This document shows, piece by piece, positions 11,403 to 21,992 of a stretch of 64,000 bases of DNA. Made by a program: the position numbers and the translations under genes. How positions within the stretch are numbered: position 1 is the stretch's first letter; each line of letters begins with the position of its first letter. A model generated the notes under the pieces. The model was given only the letters and a program-made list of their open reading frames with translations. It had not been told where the DNA came from and did not search any database. Source of the DNA: Mactromeris polynyma (lineage: Eukaryota; Mollusca; Bivalvia; Venerida; Mactridae); NCBI GenBank assembly GCA_032209605.1, contig JASFXZ010000003.1, forward strand, positions 4,962,807-5,026,806, written 5' to 3'.

Positions 11403-12518
11403 ATGGAAGCTGATACAGAGCTTGCTGATTTATTTAAGCTGTACAATGAATCAACAGAAACTCGTTCGGACAATAACATATCGGCATGTGGATCAACTGG
11501 CAATAAAACACAACCGGATGCCCCACAAGACAAAGCCACCCATTTTAAGGCATCGATGGATGACGGGAATATAAATGATGCATCAGAAGAAAATGTTGAA
11601 AATATAGATGAGACAGACGAACCGAAACCACTTAGTGATAAAGAGGCAGAAGCCAAATTTATATCATGGTATGAGGAGATTTGTAAGGAGCGAATGACCA
11701 TGCTAGAAGCAGAAGAGAACTATAAGAATAAAATTGACGAACTAGAAGAAGCTGAAAAGGGATATAGAAAACGAATCAAGGAACTAGATGATGGCTCTAT
11801 AGCTTTGGTTCAAGCTTTTGAACAAACACAATTGGAAGTGAAAGCGTTGAGAAAAAAGTATGAACCGGCGGTAAATAATGATCACGGTTATCACGAAGCA
11901 TACAACGATGTAGTAAAACATCGTGACAGGTTAGTTAACTCTGAGAAGAAATACAAACAAAAAATAAAAAGCTTGGAAGAAGAAGTAACAAAGCTCAGAA
12001 ACAATGTGAACAATTTCGACTCTCTACCACAGCGGCAAAGGTTACCTAAACAAAAACTTGCTGTTAACAAAGTCCTGCATAAAGCCAACAAACTAGTCGT
12101 AATAACTGGCCACGAGTATATTGCTGAACTGGAAAAGGAAAACCTAGTTTTGAAATATAAATTGGAGAAATTCGAACGGGAAATGGTGACACGTGAAGAA
12201 GTATCTAAGTCAGAAATTACAAAAACTAAATATAAATCAGTGAAGACTAAATATTCAATAGAAAGAGACAAACCCGTTAGAAGGGATAATGAAAATGTTT
12301 TTATAAGTAAAAAGCATTCACCACCGTTTTTACCAAAAATTCCATCCGCATCTTCCGGATCCTTTAATGACGAACGTTCAACCTCCATTACTTCACTTCA
12401 TAGAGCAACACAGACACCCGGACTCATGTTTGGACTTAGTTATCGCGAAATTTACAGTAGAAAGGATTTTCAAAGGACGGACACTCGTTACCAAAGTATA
12501 TCAAAATACATCGTTTAA
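11403..12518 (+). CDS. CC2: coiled-coil protein, 371 residues, paralogue of CC1
   Basis: Function unknown. The open frame could begin at 11379, but the start at 11403 (MEADTELADLFKLYNEST) matches CC1 and falls in the exon that follows the predicted acceptor at 11375. The layout is the same as CC1: acidic N-terminus, coiled-coil centre, basic Ser/Pro-rich tail. Differences from CC1 are a shorter N-terminal acidic segment, an in-frame 24-nt insertion at 12021-12044 adding eight residues (SLPQRQRL), and a slightly longer C-terminus (SISKYIV). The motif KLVVITGHEYIAELE is kept. The 3' halves of the two genes are nearly identical at the DNA level, including silent positions, which points to recent duplication or gene conversion. 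With its TATA box and spliced leader, CC2 is the better-supported working copy. Confidence 0.85.
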   Translation: MEADTELADLFKLYNESTETRSDNNISACGSTGNKTQPDAPQDKATHFKASMDDGNINDASEENVENIDETDEPKPLSDKEAEAKFISWYEEICKERMTMLEAEENYKNKIDELEEAEKGYRKRIKELDDGSIALVQAFEQTQLEVKALRKKYEPAVNNDHGYHEAYNDVVKHRDRLVNSEKKYKQKIKSLEEEVTKLRNNVNNFDSLPQRQRLPKQKLAVNKVLHKANKLVVITGHEYIAELEKENLVLKYKLEKFEREMVTREEVSKSEITKTKYKSVKTKYSIERDKPVRRDNENVFISKKHSPPFLPKIPSASSGSFNDERSTSITSLHRATQTPGLMFGLSYREIYSRKDFQRTDTRYQSISKYIV

Positions 12519-12849
12519 CAACTTGTAATTATAATATATGTACTCTGTAATCACTTAAACGCATTGGTTTTAGTTGACTTGTTGTTAATCTACAATGACA
12601 TGCTTCATTCTGCATTACCGGAGTTACTAGTCCAAGTTGGTTTTTATCAAATACATTAAAGATACGTATTCAAAGTTTATTGCTTTAATAAATGATTCAA
12701 TCTTCGCTGTTGGTGATTATTTATAAGTGTATGGTATGTCTAGTCCAACCATTATTGAAAGAACCACTTAATTTAACTGAAACGAAAATCGCTTGATATC
12801 ATTATCAATAATATATAATAGAGGGGTCAAATAATGTCAATCAGTTATA

Positions 12850-13070
12850 TGAGTTTAAGTAAACTAAAGCTATCTTAGGCTGTTCTGACTATGCAGTTAT
12901 AAGGTGACCGAACTAAAAGACATGCCAAAAATTGAGAAAAGTGGTTAGTATTTTTAGTTGACATCTATATTTACTGCCTGTCCCATCGGTTGGTGTATTT
13001 TAGATTGTTATTAGGGTTTTTGGCTTTTAAGTAAAATATCTGTTTTATTTCGTACTTTGAGGAGGGCATT
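12850..13070 (+). pseudogene. Orphan, degraded copy of the CC2 first exon and intron start
   Basis: The sequence aagtaaactaaagctatc through actgcctgtcccatcggttgg matches 10415-10615. The TATA box is degenerate and the donor has become gtggttagt. No coding exon follows, so this is a relic of a further tandem duplication. The stretch 13.07-13.9 kb shows no gene. Confidence 0.6.
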
Positions 13071-14139
13071 ACGTTAGACTACGAATTGCGAATATGAAAG
13101 TATTAACAAGCATTCGTCGGGACGCCATACCTGAAACCTGTCTTGCATGTGTCCCGATTGTAATTCTGATGCAGTGATCGATGCTCAACATGTTATGCAA
13201 GTACTTCATGTGGAATGTGCATCATGTCAGCATTTTGCAGACAATTCGATTTTGCTCTCAATCTCTGTAAATAACACTTATGATGGTACTGAGCTTGCAA
13301 GTACATTCAAATATATGTAATACATCTTACATTGAAAATATATACATGTACATTGTACACAAACAATGCAAAGTATGCATTGTTACCAGCTATTAAGTAA
13401 AATCTCGTTGTTCAAGCATTATTTGACAATGCTATATAATCTTAGAATTTCTTTTACAGCAATATCACTTTCGTATATCAATGTAAAATGTAGCATCAAT
13501 TGAAAGTAAGACCGATGCTTGAGCTAAACAGTACTAGAGGTCTTTATTCTCATCTCAATACATACAACTATAATACATTCAGATTATTTATAGTATAATT
13601 TGTAAATATTGAAATTTATACAACCACAAATGTACTACATGTATGTCGTTCGGTGTTGCATCTGCAAGATATTATTGCATAATATTATGTACACAGTCAC
13701 ATCGTGTTTACTCATTAAGCATTTCATGTAGTACCATAAAACTTAAAGATTTCCTTGCCTGTATGTATTAAAAGAACAATATGAAATAATGATTATACTC
13801 GTATTATATGACAATTAATACTGGCATTATCGCTTAAGTACTCTTTAGAAACGGATGTCTGAGATCAGAAAAAATGCTGATGTGATCAGATTGTCTTAAA
13901 TATTTATAACAACAATAAAAACAAGAAATATCTTGAAAAAAGATCTTAGGCGCAATTTGAAGGTTAAGATTTGTTGTGCAACATAAAGCAATGCCGAGAT
14001 GTTACGATTGTTGGTCACTCCAGATCCAAGATGGATTTCGGTAAATTCACCGAAATTCAGTGGATTTCGGAATGGTGACGTATCCTTTATCGAAAGGTTA
14101 ACCAATCCACGTCAAGGTGACCGCTGTTTGGTTGAAGAT

Positions 14140-14235
14140 AAATTGCCTTGGTGGTTAAAGTAAGATTTGATTGGTTTACACAACACTGATATGCAAATAG
14201 CAAAACCATGTTAGTACGGCTGCTCCGAAAAAGGC
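14140..14235 (+). repeat. Copy of the CC2 upstream promoter segment
   Basis: The sequence ttgccttggtggttaaagta through aaaaccatgttagtacggc matches 10288-10372, without the TATA box and first exon. The region just before it (13.9-14.0 kb) also shares short blocks with 9.76-9.95 kb and with 6.47 kb. Confidence 0.6.
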
Positions 14236-14495
14236 GGCTTCTTTTATTTATGTATATGCCTTCGTAATGACCGAGTGTGCAACTCCAAAACGAACTTTAC
14301 TAAAAGCTAAATGATGCTAATTTACAATGCACTTAAGGAGAAAACTCATCTGTAGACAATTTATGAAACCGGAGCTTATTGCAACCTCCAACTGAAGTAC
14401 CTACGACAGCAAACATGTATACATTTATTACTGGTCGGTTGGTAGGGTAGGAGGTGGCTGGTTCTAGACAGCTATCACTTCGGCGTACTAAACGT

Positions 14496-14914
14496 ACGAG
14501 GGATGTTCGAAATGTATCGTGTATTGTCGTAAGCAATTTCTCTAGCGAAGGCATAGCAAAACAGATACCGGTAAAAAGGGGCCGAAGTGTGACCGGAAGG
14601 TACTACCGTGAAATTATATTGAAAAAATACAAAAGTGCTAACAGAAACGTCAACCAGTCACATGTTTCAAATATCCTCCTTATCCCCAAGACCTGGTACC
14701 GTGTGACTTATATCTCTTTCCAAAATTGAAATACTTTATTTCTGATCGTAGATTTCTCTCGGTTCTGCTGTTTATCAGTACTTCCGTAGTATTACAAAGT
14801 CAGCCTACCTAAAGTTATGCATTTCTAACCATTAGGAGTACTTTGAGGGTATAAAAGTATATGTTTTTTAAGGTTACAAACAACAATGCAGAACACATTT
14901 CGAAGATCCCTCGT
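14496..14914 (+). mobile_element. mariner-like element relic, 419 bp
   Basis: The terminal inverted repeats are 14496-14517 (ACGAGGGATGTTCGAAATGT...) and its near-perfect complement at 14893-14914. About 57 bp at 14672-14728 translate to YPPYPQDLVPCDLYLFPKL, the signature of the C-terminal catalytic block of mariner transposases (HPPYSPDLAPCD-type), which contains the last acidic catalytic residue. Most of the transposase is deleted and the frame is broken. Confidence 0.8.
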
Positions 14915-15315
14915 GATGATTAATGTCAATAATGCTTTTGTATTTAGCCTCAGACATACATAGAGAGAACAGAACAGCACGTCAAGTTTCAAGTGGTATT
15001 TAGCTGAAGCAGAAATCCGTTTTAAATTCTATACATAATAGAGTTCATGAATATTTTAATAAGTATTATTTCCATTGAAGTATAGAACAATGATTAAGAT
15101 GTCGTTGTTATTAAAGCTCCTTAGAATTGTGTTATACATTGATTGTACAATGTTTGCACGAGTGACACCATACTGCACCATGCAGAGATTGATGAATAAT
15201 TTATCAAATCCATTGAGTACTTATTGTTAAATTATTCTGTTTATTACAACAAATATTAAATATTAATTGCGATGCATCGTTAACTTTAATAGCTAGTCGT
15301 ATGCTATGTGACCCA

Positions 15316-15653
15316 ATTGTCGATGACAACCTGTTATCTGTGACAACCTGTTATCGGTGACAGCCTGTTATCGGCGACACCCTGTTGTCGGTGACAACAT
15401 GTTATCGGCGACACCCTGTTGTCGATGACAGCATGTTATCGGCGACAACCTGTTATCGATGACAACATGTTATCAGTGACAACCTGTTATCGGTGACAGC
15501 CTGTAATCGGTGACAGCCTGTTATCGGTGATATACTGTTATCGGTTATAACCTGTTATCGGTGACAGCCGTTTATCGGTGATAGCATGTTATCGGTGATA
15601 GCGTGTTATCGGTTATAACCTGTTATCGGTTATAACCTGTTATCGGTGATAGC
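15316..15653. repeat. 17-bp minisatellite, about 20 copies
   Basis: Tandem units have consensus CTGTTATCGGTGACAGC, with drift at positions 1, 6, 9-11 and 13-16. The units at the right end shift towards GGTTATAAC or GGTGATAGC variants. The open frame on the minus strand that enters the array is not supported as a gene. Confidence 0.95.
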
Positions 15654-17446
15654 AAAGTAATCCGAATGGTCTGCTTACATTTGGTAACTTCCATGTTACA
15701 TCGTTTGCAGACGACTGTGTCAGCGGTTGTCCATCGTGTATGTTAGTGTTTTTGTTCATGTCATATTGATAAATTGTCCGACCGAAACAATGTGATAATA
15801 TGCGCATCTCCTCTTGGTAGTGAAGCTTCCTATAAAGTTTTGTATAATTCCTGTCAGTAGTTTCTAAGAGGTAGTCCGGACAAAAAAGGCGACGACTATA
15901 TGCACCACCCCCTTTGGGAACGGGGAGCATAATACAACCATCCTTGGGACACTTTAAAACTGGTCTCGTATTGAGACGTCGGAATATCGAGGTTGAATAT
16001 ACAGTAATGCATTTAGTCTTGATGTGAGAAGTTGTAAGTGACATTGTTGTACATTAGAATTAAAAGAGTCTAGGACAATCATATACAATGTATGTACAAA
16101 ACCGAATAGCGTTTGGACCGCATATTTTGTTCTGTTTTCACGGTGGTCCGTTATTCTCAGACCAGACTTCGTTTTTAGTTGTGCGGTACAACAACTAGAT
16201 CTATGGCAATTTTCGACAGTCGCGTCGCCTTAAAACGAAAACAACTTTTTCCGGAAGTGGCGCAAGAATAGCAGGTAAATGAATCGGTTAAAAAATAGTT
16301 CAACATCTAAGAGTAACCTGCATAACATACTCAATACTGGTAGGAATCTTTACTGGGCAATTATATTTAATGGTTCAAATATGGAAATAATGATTCGTAC
16401 TCTCTGTGAATCCGGAATACAAAACCAGTGTCAATACGGAACCACTTCAGTTCTCTCTGCGCTTTTATTAATTTTATGCATTTGCTTAACGTGATTTTGC
16501 GATGTGTGTTTTATTCATGATGAAAATTATCAAATATTAACGTTGTAAAACCGAAATCATTGTGGTTATTATCAATATTTTGTGATCAGTTTTATTCTTA
16601 CACATTTTTATTGCGCTGAAAGAAGTAAAAAATAGTGTTTCTCATGCTTCCAAAGTAAAACATTAGGGATGACATTTTATCACAGACAGTTAATCTTACA
16701 ATCGCACCGTCCAGAAGTAATATACGCAAGCATCTTTGAAATCGAGATTTTAATTAACAAACGGCTGTAGAAACCTAAACATTCAAGAACGTAGCCTACA
16801 TATTTACATTCAATATAAATACACGTTTTATACCACATTTGTGTCAGTTTGGGGTATTTTATGAGTTTTGGGGTATTTTTGGTGGTTGCTTTCAGAGACA
16901 TAAATAGAAGGTCTCTGCTTATATGCGGTCAATGAAAATACCCGAGTCCCAGCGAATTTAAATTCGCCGTTACATTTACATATCGTGATGATTACACAGA
17001 AGATAACCTCCAGTAAATATTTAAATGTTCTTGATCAATTTATTCTTTGCTCGTTCGGTATTTAATCTATAACTAGAACACTTTTTCCTGTGATTTTTAT
17101 TTATTATATATTGTAGAATTGTGTTTCTAGTGCATAATGCATCCATTTTCTATTTATAATTGCCTCGTTATCACTGTGTTAATAATTTGTATGTACTAAT
17201 TATGTACTCATATTACCATGTGTTACATGAACTGTGTAATATAAACAACTTGTCTACATGGTACTGTCCGAATTAGTTACATTGACATGAAGAAGGGTAT
17301 CTTCGGGACCGATATAATTGTTCGGTTTAGACAGAAATCCGGTTTTCTCAGTACTTTGTTTTCTCAGATTACACTGCATGTTTGTATAGTTATTAAACAT
17401 ATTGTCATAATAAGATCGGAGTCGGCAATTTCTTACGATCAGTGTA
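15654..17446. other. Intergenic; worn repeats, no gene
   Basis: At 15950-16025 a degenerate pogo-like MITE end (aaaactggtctcgtattgag ... acagtaat) is visible. At 16952-16967 there is a perfect 16-bp palindrome gcgaatttaaattcgc. Nothing else was recognised. Confidence 0.5.
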
Positions 17447-17706
17447 CGGTCAAACCTCACCGTTGGGACCCTTGAAACTGGTCTTCTTATTGAAATGGTC
17501 GTAATATTTAGGTTGAATAAAGATCAAAACAGAGAAATGGACTTGGACTTTGTGTTCTTAATATTGAGGTGGTCTTATCATTGAGGTGGTCTTTAAGTGA
17601 GGTTTTACTGTATATAAAGTAAAAAACGAATAAAATAAAATAAATGTGTGTTCTTAAAATTGAGATGGTCTTATTACTGAGGTGGTCTTTAAGTCAGGTT
17701 TGACTG
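17447..17706. mobile_element. pogo/Tigger-like MITE, 260 bp
   Basis: It is flanked by TA on both sides (17445-17446 and 17707-17708). The left end is cggtcaaacctcac and the right end is gtcaggtttgactg. The interior repeats the gaggtggtcttt...gaggttttactgta block, which suggests a nested or duplicated end. It has no coding capacity. The assignment rests on the remembered pogo-type terminal sequence CAGT-AAACCTC. Confidence 0.7.
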
Positions 17707-18341
17707 TATATTGCGCATTAGCTCTACAGCTGTAGTATTCTTTTAACTACATCGACATGCATGTTAATATTCAATTCCGATGCCGGTTGCGCAGATCAAC
17801 CGAATATTAAAAAGAGACAGCTGTTTAAAAGTTAAATCTTAGTTCGAGTTTACGTCCAAACATAAAGGAAAAAACATAAACATTGTTTATTGTTTAATGT
17901 TGTAATAACGACAGATCAACAATACGGCATAAATTAGTCCAACAATATGTAAATATTTCGAAATATAGCCAGATTTGTTTTTAATCAAAGCGATTTATTT
18001 GCATTCATTTTTAATTAAAACTTTGTTCGAATTATTTATAATTCCTATGCACGATATCAAAATACAGAACTTATTATTTCCGAGGTCGTTTGCACATCAA
18101 ATATTGAAGTTTTAATATTCATATGTGATGTTTACCCGAAGTTTTCCTATTCGCAGCTTCACTTAATTAGCATGTTAATTGACAATCGTAAATTGATATG
18201 TTCACTGCTGGTGATATTTAAATAGGAATGGCTAAAACGATTTTATAGCTTGTTGTCAACGGTTTGCTTCAGTCTGCGGAAGTGAAATATGATAGAAAAT
18301 CTATGATTGGCTTCAGAACATGTATACATGTTGATAAAAAA

Positions 18342-18530
18342 TACCGTCTCCCGTGGCCGAGTGGGATCCGCATCCGCCTTGGGAGCGGGAGGAGGTCGAA
18401 GGTTCGAATCCCGGTAGGGGTCCGTTCTGAACCACCAGCTAGTTATATATCGGTTACCGTGTGCCTACCTGCCTGGTGCCTGGCATCAAAGGATAGGAAT
18501 CGGGAAGTAAACGTGCTCAGAAAGTAGGTG
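18342..18530 (+). mobile_element. tRNA-derived SINE
   Basis: It has an A-box-like TGGCCGAGTGGG and a perfect B box GGTTCGAATCC, about 45 bp apart, as in a tRNA-derived Pol III promoter. The tRNA stems do not pair well. The unrelated body that follows contains gcctggtgcctggcatcaaa, which recalls the block at 4112-4325. Confidence 0.7.
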
Positions 18531-19163
18531 TCTCATAAGTCAGAAATGGCTGGCCCTTTAAATATGGATGACACTTTAATAAATAAACACTTTTAAACAC
18601 GTTTTTTGTATACATTTTGATAAATGTAAATTCATAAATTTGCACATGACGAAATTTCGATATTACCTATCATGTATACATTTCAATTTTTCCTGTTACT
18701 GATGACTCGATGCATAATTTTCCTTTTTTTTAACGAATTTTGTGAGTTTTCTCTGCGTTTCACCTTTCATTTTTTGTTTGTATCCTTTGTCACATTTGCC
18801 TTTTTAATCGTCTCCTAATTTTTTGGGGGTGGCTGTGCACTTTGTATGTTCCATTTCTTGCTCGACTTCTTTACTCATTTTTGTACCTACGCATCTCTTT
18901 CGAATCTATAACCTCAGGCAAAAGCTTTCAAACGTATGCTTGTGTTTATATTCGGCTTAGAACTGGGAGCTCAGGGAGAAATATTTTATACATTAATCAA
19001 TCAATGTTTAGCTGGAATCATCTACGGGTAACATTGATCTTTGCAAATAATTACATTTCATTTGATTAATCATGGGAGTCTCCACACAGTTGCACGTAGA
19101 TCTCGTGTTCTTAGGCATGAATAAACAGTGTATTTCTGAACTACTGCTTACATTTAACAATAC

Positions 19164-19431
19164 AGTAAAACCCCACTTAAGACCACCTCAATAATACGAC
19201 CACCTCAAAAATAAGAACACAATTTTCAAGTCCATTTTCACTGTTTTGCTCTTTATTCAAGCTCAATATTAAGACCACCGCAATAATACGACCACCTCAA
19301 AAATAAGAACACACTTTTCAAGTCCATCGTCACTGTTTTGCTCTTTATTCAACCTCAATTTTACAACCACCTCAATAAGAAGACCAGTTGTCAAGAGTCC
19401 CAACGGTGGTCTTATTATTAGGGTTTTACTG
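19164..19431. mobile_element. pogo/Tigger-like MITE, 268 bp, with internal duplication
   Basis: It is flanked by TA (19162-19163 and 19432-19433). The ends are CAGTAAAACCCCACTTAAG and its complement GGGTTTTACTG. The interior holds two copies of a roughly 95-bp block (gcaataatacgaccacctca...). It has no coding capacity. It sits about 230 bp upstream of the CC3 TATA box. Confidence 0.8.
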
Positions 19432-19662
19432 TATTCCTTTCTTTCTAACGACAAGTACTGCTCCATATATCAATTAAAATATGCGTCATTGGAAACCTGC
19501 AATATGATACTATACAATTATTTTAGAGACTCTTAAACTGGGACAATACAAAACTATAAAACAAAGGACGATATGGAAATATGGCTTTGTATTATTTTTC
19601 ACTAAAATATTGAACAAAATTAGCACCATTGTCAATACAATGTATACGTACATACTTTGACA

Positions 19663-19671
19663 GATATAAAG
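19663..19671 (+). promoter_or_regulatory. TATA box of CC3
   Basis: GATATAAAG at 19663-19671 places transcription start near 19695, ahead of a first exon that ends with a usable donor at 19802. Confidence 0.55.
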
Positions 19672-19694
19672 GGACGCGGGCCGTGACAATAGCT

Positions 19695-20046
19695 TGAACT
19701 ACCAGAGTCAGTTTTCACTGTCAGTCTTAACGATTTAAAATGTCAATACGGCTATTTAAAAATCGGCTTTTGTTTTAGTTTGAACAAGGGAAACATTTCA
19801 GGTAATTATTTATTTAGATTTTTATATGAACTCATCTATTGCCTATATGATTATGTTATTTGAAAATTCTAGAAATAGTTGCCGCCTAATGACCAGTTGT
19901 TTGAACAAAACGCGTAGTTAAATTATCATACCGGTAAACAATTTAAAACAAATTTAAGAACATCCGGTTAACAATAATGCCAACAAAAGAATAGCATTTA
20001 ACCGAATGTTTTCTTCGACAATTCATGTCATGTTATCTTGTTTCAG
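19695..20046 (+). other. CC3 untranslated first exon and 245-nt intron
   Basis: The exon ends at 19801 (aaacatttcag, then gtaatt). The intron runs 19802-20046 and ends with the pyrimidine-rich acceptor atcttgtttcag. The second exon begins 21 nt before the CC3 ATG. A 12-codon uORF starting at 19740 stops within exon 1. The layout parallels CC2, CC4 and CC5. Confidence 0.6.
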
Positions 20047-20067
20047 CAGAATACATCATAAAGCACT

Positions 20068-21561
20068 ATGACATCAACTATGCAAAATTGGCCACCTCCT
20101 GTAAAGGAATTTGGAACGGGAAGCACGTTTGATAAAGCCGCTTACACGGCATATGAAGCTGTAAAATCCGAAAGAGATGCATTGAAAGAAGCAGATGTAG
20201 CCCAAAAGAAACGAGTTGCTGCGCTTGAACAAGAGACAAAAGATTTACTTAATTCTTACCAAGGAATATATGAAGAAAATAAAGTACTTAGGAGCAAACT
20301 AGAACATGGTCCAGATGCTCAAAGAATAAAAAATTTCCGTAGTGAGATAAAGCGGCTGGAAAAAAAGGTATCTCTTTTGAAAACAGAAAATGAACTGCTG
20401 CAAAATGAAACATCATCTGTGCAAAAACAAGTAAATCAAGTGTCTGAAGAGAAAAAGAGGATAGATAACGCATTTAAAATGGAAAGAGGATTACATGTAG
20501 AAAAAACAACTTCTCTTGAGGAAGAAAATGAATCGCTTCTAGAAAAGGTAGAAAAATTGGAACGTCAGCAAATTGAATATGAAAGTCGAGTAAAGAATTA
20601 TGACATCGAGTCCGATGGATTGCTTAACAGATACAAACAGCTGAAAAGAGACAATCTTAAAATGGAATCTAAATTTAAGAAACAGAAAGATTTAATGGAC
20701 GAGGAATTGTGCGATGTGAAGGACACGAATAAGGAAATGGCCAAAGAAATTATCGGCCTTAAAACAAATTTAGCAAAAGTTCAATCCGAATTTAGTTCAG
20801 TAAATCTAGACTATCAAGCAGCACAAAAACAAATTGACTATCAATATAAAGAATTAGAAGTATTCAAAACACAGTCATCGGTCATGAAAAGGAACGTTCA
20901 AATAACAAACAGAGAATACAATTCGATGAAAGAAGAGCTTCAGAATGTTGAAGATATGCTTGCAGACGCTCGGAATTTGGGGGTTGAAGCCATTATAGAC
21001 GAAAGGCAACACTTGAAACATAAAGAGCGAAAACAGATTAAACGTATAGATGATCTTGAACTTCAAGTGGAGGAACTTATCAACGAAAATAACGGCATAG
21101 AAGCTGAACTTAAAGAATGTCGTAGAAAGATGGAAGCTGCAATTATTGATGCTCAAAGTTGTCAATACGAAGAAAGAGCTTTAAAAAGGAGACTAGAAGT
21201 TCTTGAAAATGCTAATATTGATCTGGACAGAAAGAGTAAATTTATGTTTGACAACAGTAGGAAAAGTGTTCATGTCACTATGGAAAACTTGAACTTGAAA
21301 AACATAGAAAAGGAGAAAAGTGACTTGTTAGCTAAATGTCGGACTTTGGAGATCCAAAACCGCAGATTAAGTAGGCGTATTCGAGAATTAGAAACCAGTG
21401 ATGCAACAGATGATTTTGATGACAATAATAAGTTTTTCATACCCAGAAAGAAAGGTTCCGGACCTGGTATTCAAACACAAATGCCTCCAATAACGAACTA
21501 TGATCCCAGGTCCTCACGCCGAAAGAACGCAAAACCTACGCGATCACTTCCGGGGTTATGA
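20068..21561 (+). CDS. CC3: coiled-coil protein, 497 residues
   Basis: Function unknown. Apart from about 25 N-terminal residues and a basic Pro/Ser-rich tail of about 60 residues (from GSGPGIQTQMPPITNY to SRRKNAKPTRSLPGL), the chain is predicted continuous coiled coil rich in Glu, Lys and Leu. Near the N-terminus, residues about 25-75 carry the family pattern (AYEAVKSERDALKEAD, then KKRVAALEQETKDLL, then YEENKVLRSKLEHG), aligning with CC4 and CC5. There is no signal peptide, no transmembrane segment and no catalytic domain. The ATG at 20068 is the first in the spliced exon. AATAAA at 21755-21760 is a plausible polyadenylation signal about 195 nt after the stop, directly followed by a MITE. 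A cytoskeletal or scaffold role is a generic inference from the coiled coil only. Confidence 0.88.
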   Translation: MTSTMQNWPPPVKEFGTGSTFDKAAYTAYEAVKSERDALKEADVAQKKRVAALEQETKDLLNSYQGIYEENKVLRSKLEHGPDAQRIKNFRSEIKRLEKKVSLLKTENELLQNETSSVQKQVNQVSEEKKRIDNAFKMERGLHVEKTTSLEEENESLLEKVEKLERQQIEYESRVKNYDIESDGLLNRYKQLKRDNLKMESKFKKQKDLMDEELCDVKDTNKEMAKEIIGLKTNLAKVQSEFSSVNLDYQAAQKQIDYQYKELEVFKTQSSVMKRNVQITNREYNSMKEELQNVEDMLADARNLGVEAIIDERQHLKHKERKQIKRIDDLELQVEELINENNGIEAELKECRRKMEAAIIDAQSCQYEERALKRRLEVLENANIDLDRKSKFMFDNSRKSVHVTMENLNLKNIEKEKSDLLAKCRTLEIQNRRLSRRIRELETSDATDDFDDNNKFFIPRKKGSGPGIQTQMPPITNYDPRSSRRKNAKPTRSLPGL

Positions 21562-21754
21562 TGATAACATTTTAACACAAAATCAGTCATATTCATTGAT
21601 GAAATTCCGACGTCATTCCAAAATTGTTGCAATTTCAAGTATTTCATTAATGTTAAATATAATTCAATGCGAGCATATGGTTATCTATGATTGCTGCAGT
21701 AGCAACTTCATGGTGTATCATTGTTCATCAGTGCTTAGTAACAAGTCGCCCATA

Positions 21755-21760
21755 AATAAA
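21755..21760 (+). terminator. Polyadenylation signal of CC3
   Basis: AATAAA lies about 195 nt downstream of the CC3 stop. The foldback MITE begins at the next base or two, so the MITE either inserted beside the signal or helped supply it. Confidence 0.45.
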
Positions 21761-21761
21761 T

Positions 21762-21992
21762 GAGCGCCGAAGTACGATTTCCAACATCTTCTTTAAGTGA
21801 CGCCATTTCCAGAAATCGTCATATGGGACGTCACCATGTACTGACAGTAAGCAATATTTGCCTCATATGGCAATATGAAAACAAAGTGAGCCTATGGAGT
21901 TGTTTCCTGCTTGCAATTAGTGTCATCACATGTTGCGTTTTCTTGAAATGACGTCACTTTTAGAGGAGGTTGCAAATCCCATAGCAGCGCTC
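21762..21992. mobile_element. Foldback MITE with ~64-bp terminal inverted repeats carrying CRE sites
   Basis: The ends GAGCGC...GCGCTC extend inward as imperfect inverted repeats for about 64 bp per arm. Each arm contains a GTGACG(T/C)CATTTC block close to the CREB/ATF consensus. It has no coding capacity. Shorter relatives lie at 29643-29851 and in the array spacers. Target-site duplication is unclear (possibly aaat). Confidence 0.8.

Noticed and set aside
15640..16044. 134-codon minus-strand frame
   Set aside because: It begins in unique DNA but runs through a degenerate MITE end and into the minisatellite; no family resemblance and no splice or promoter context.
18342..18430. Functional tRNA gene
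   Set aside because: A and B boxes are good but the acceptor, T and anticodon stems do not pair; it fits a SINE head better.
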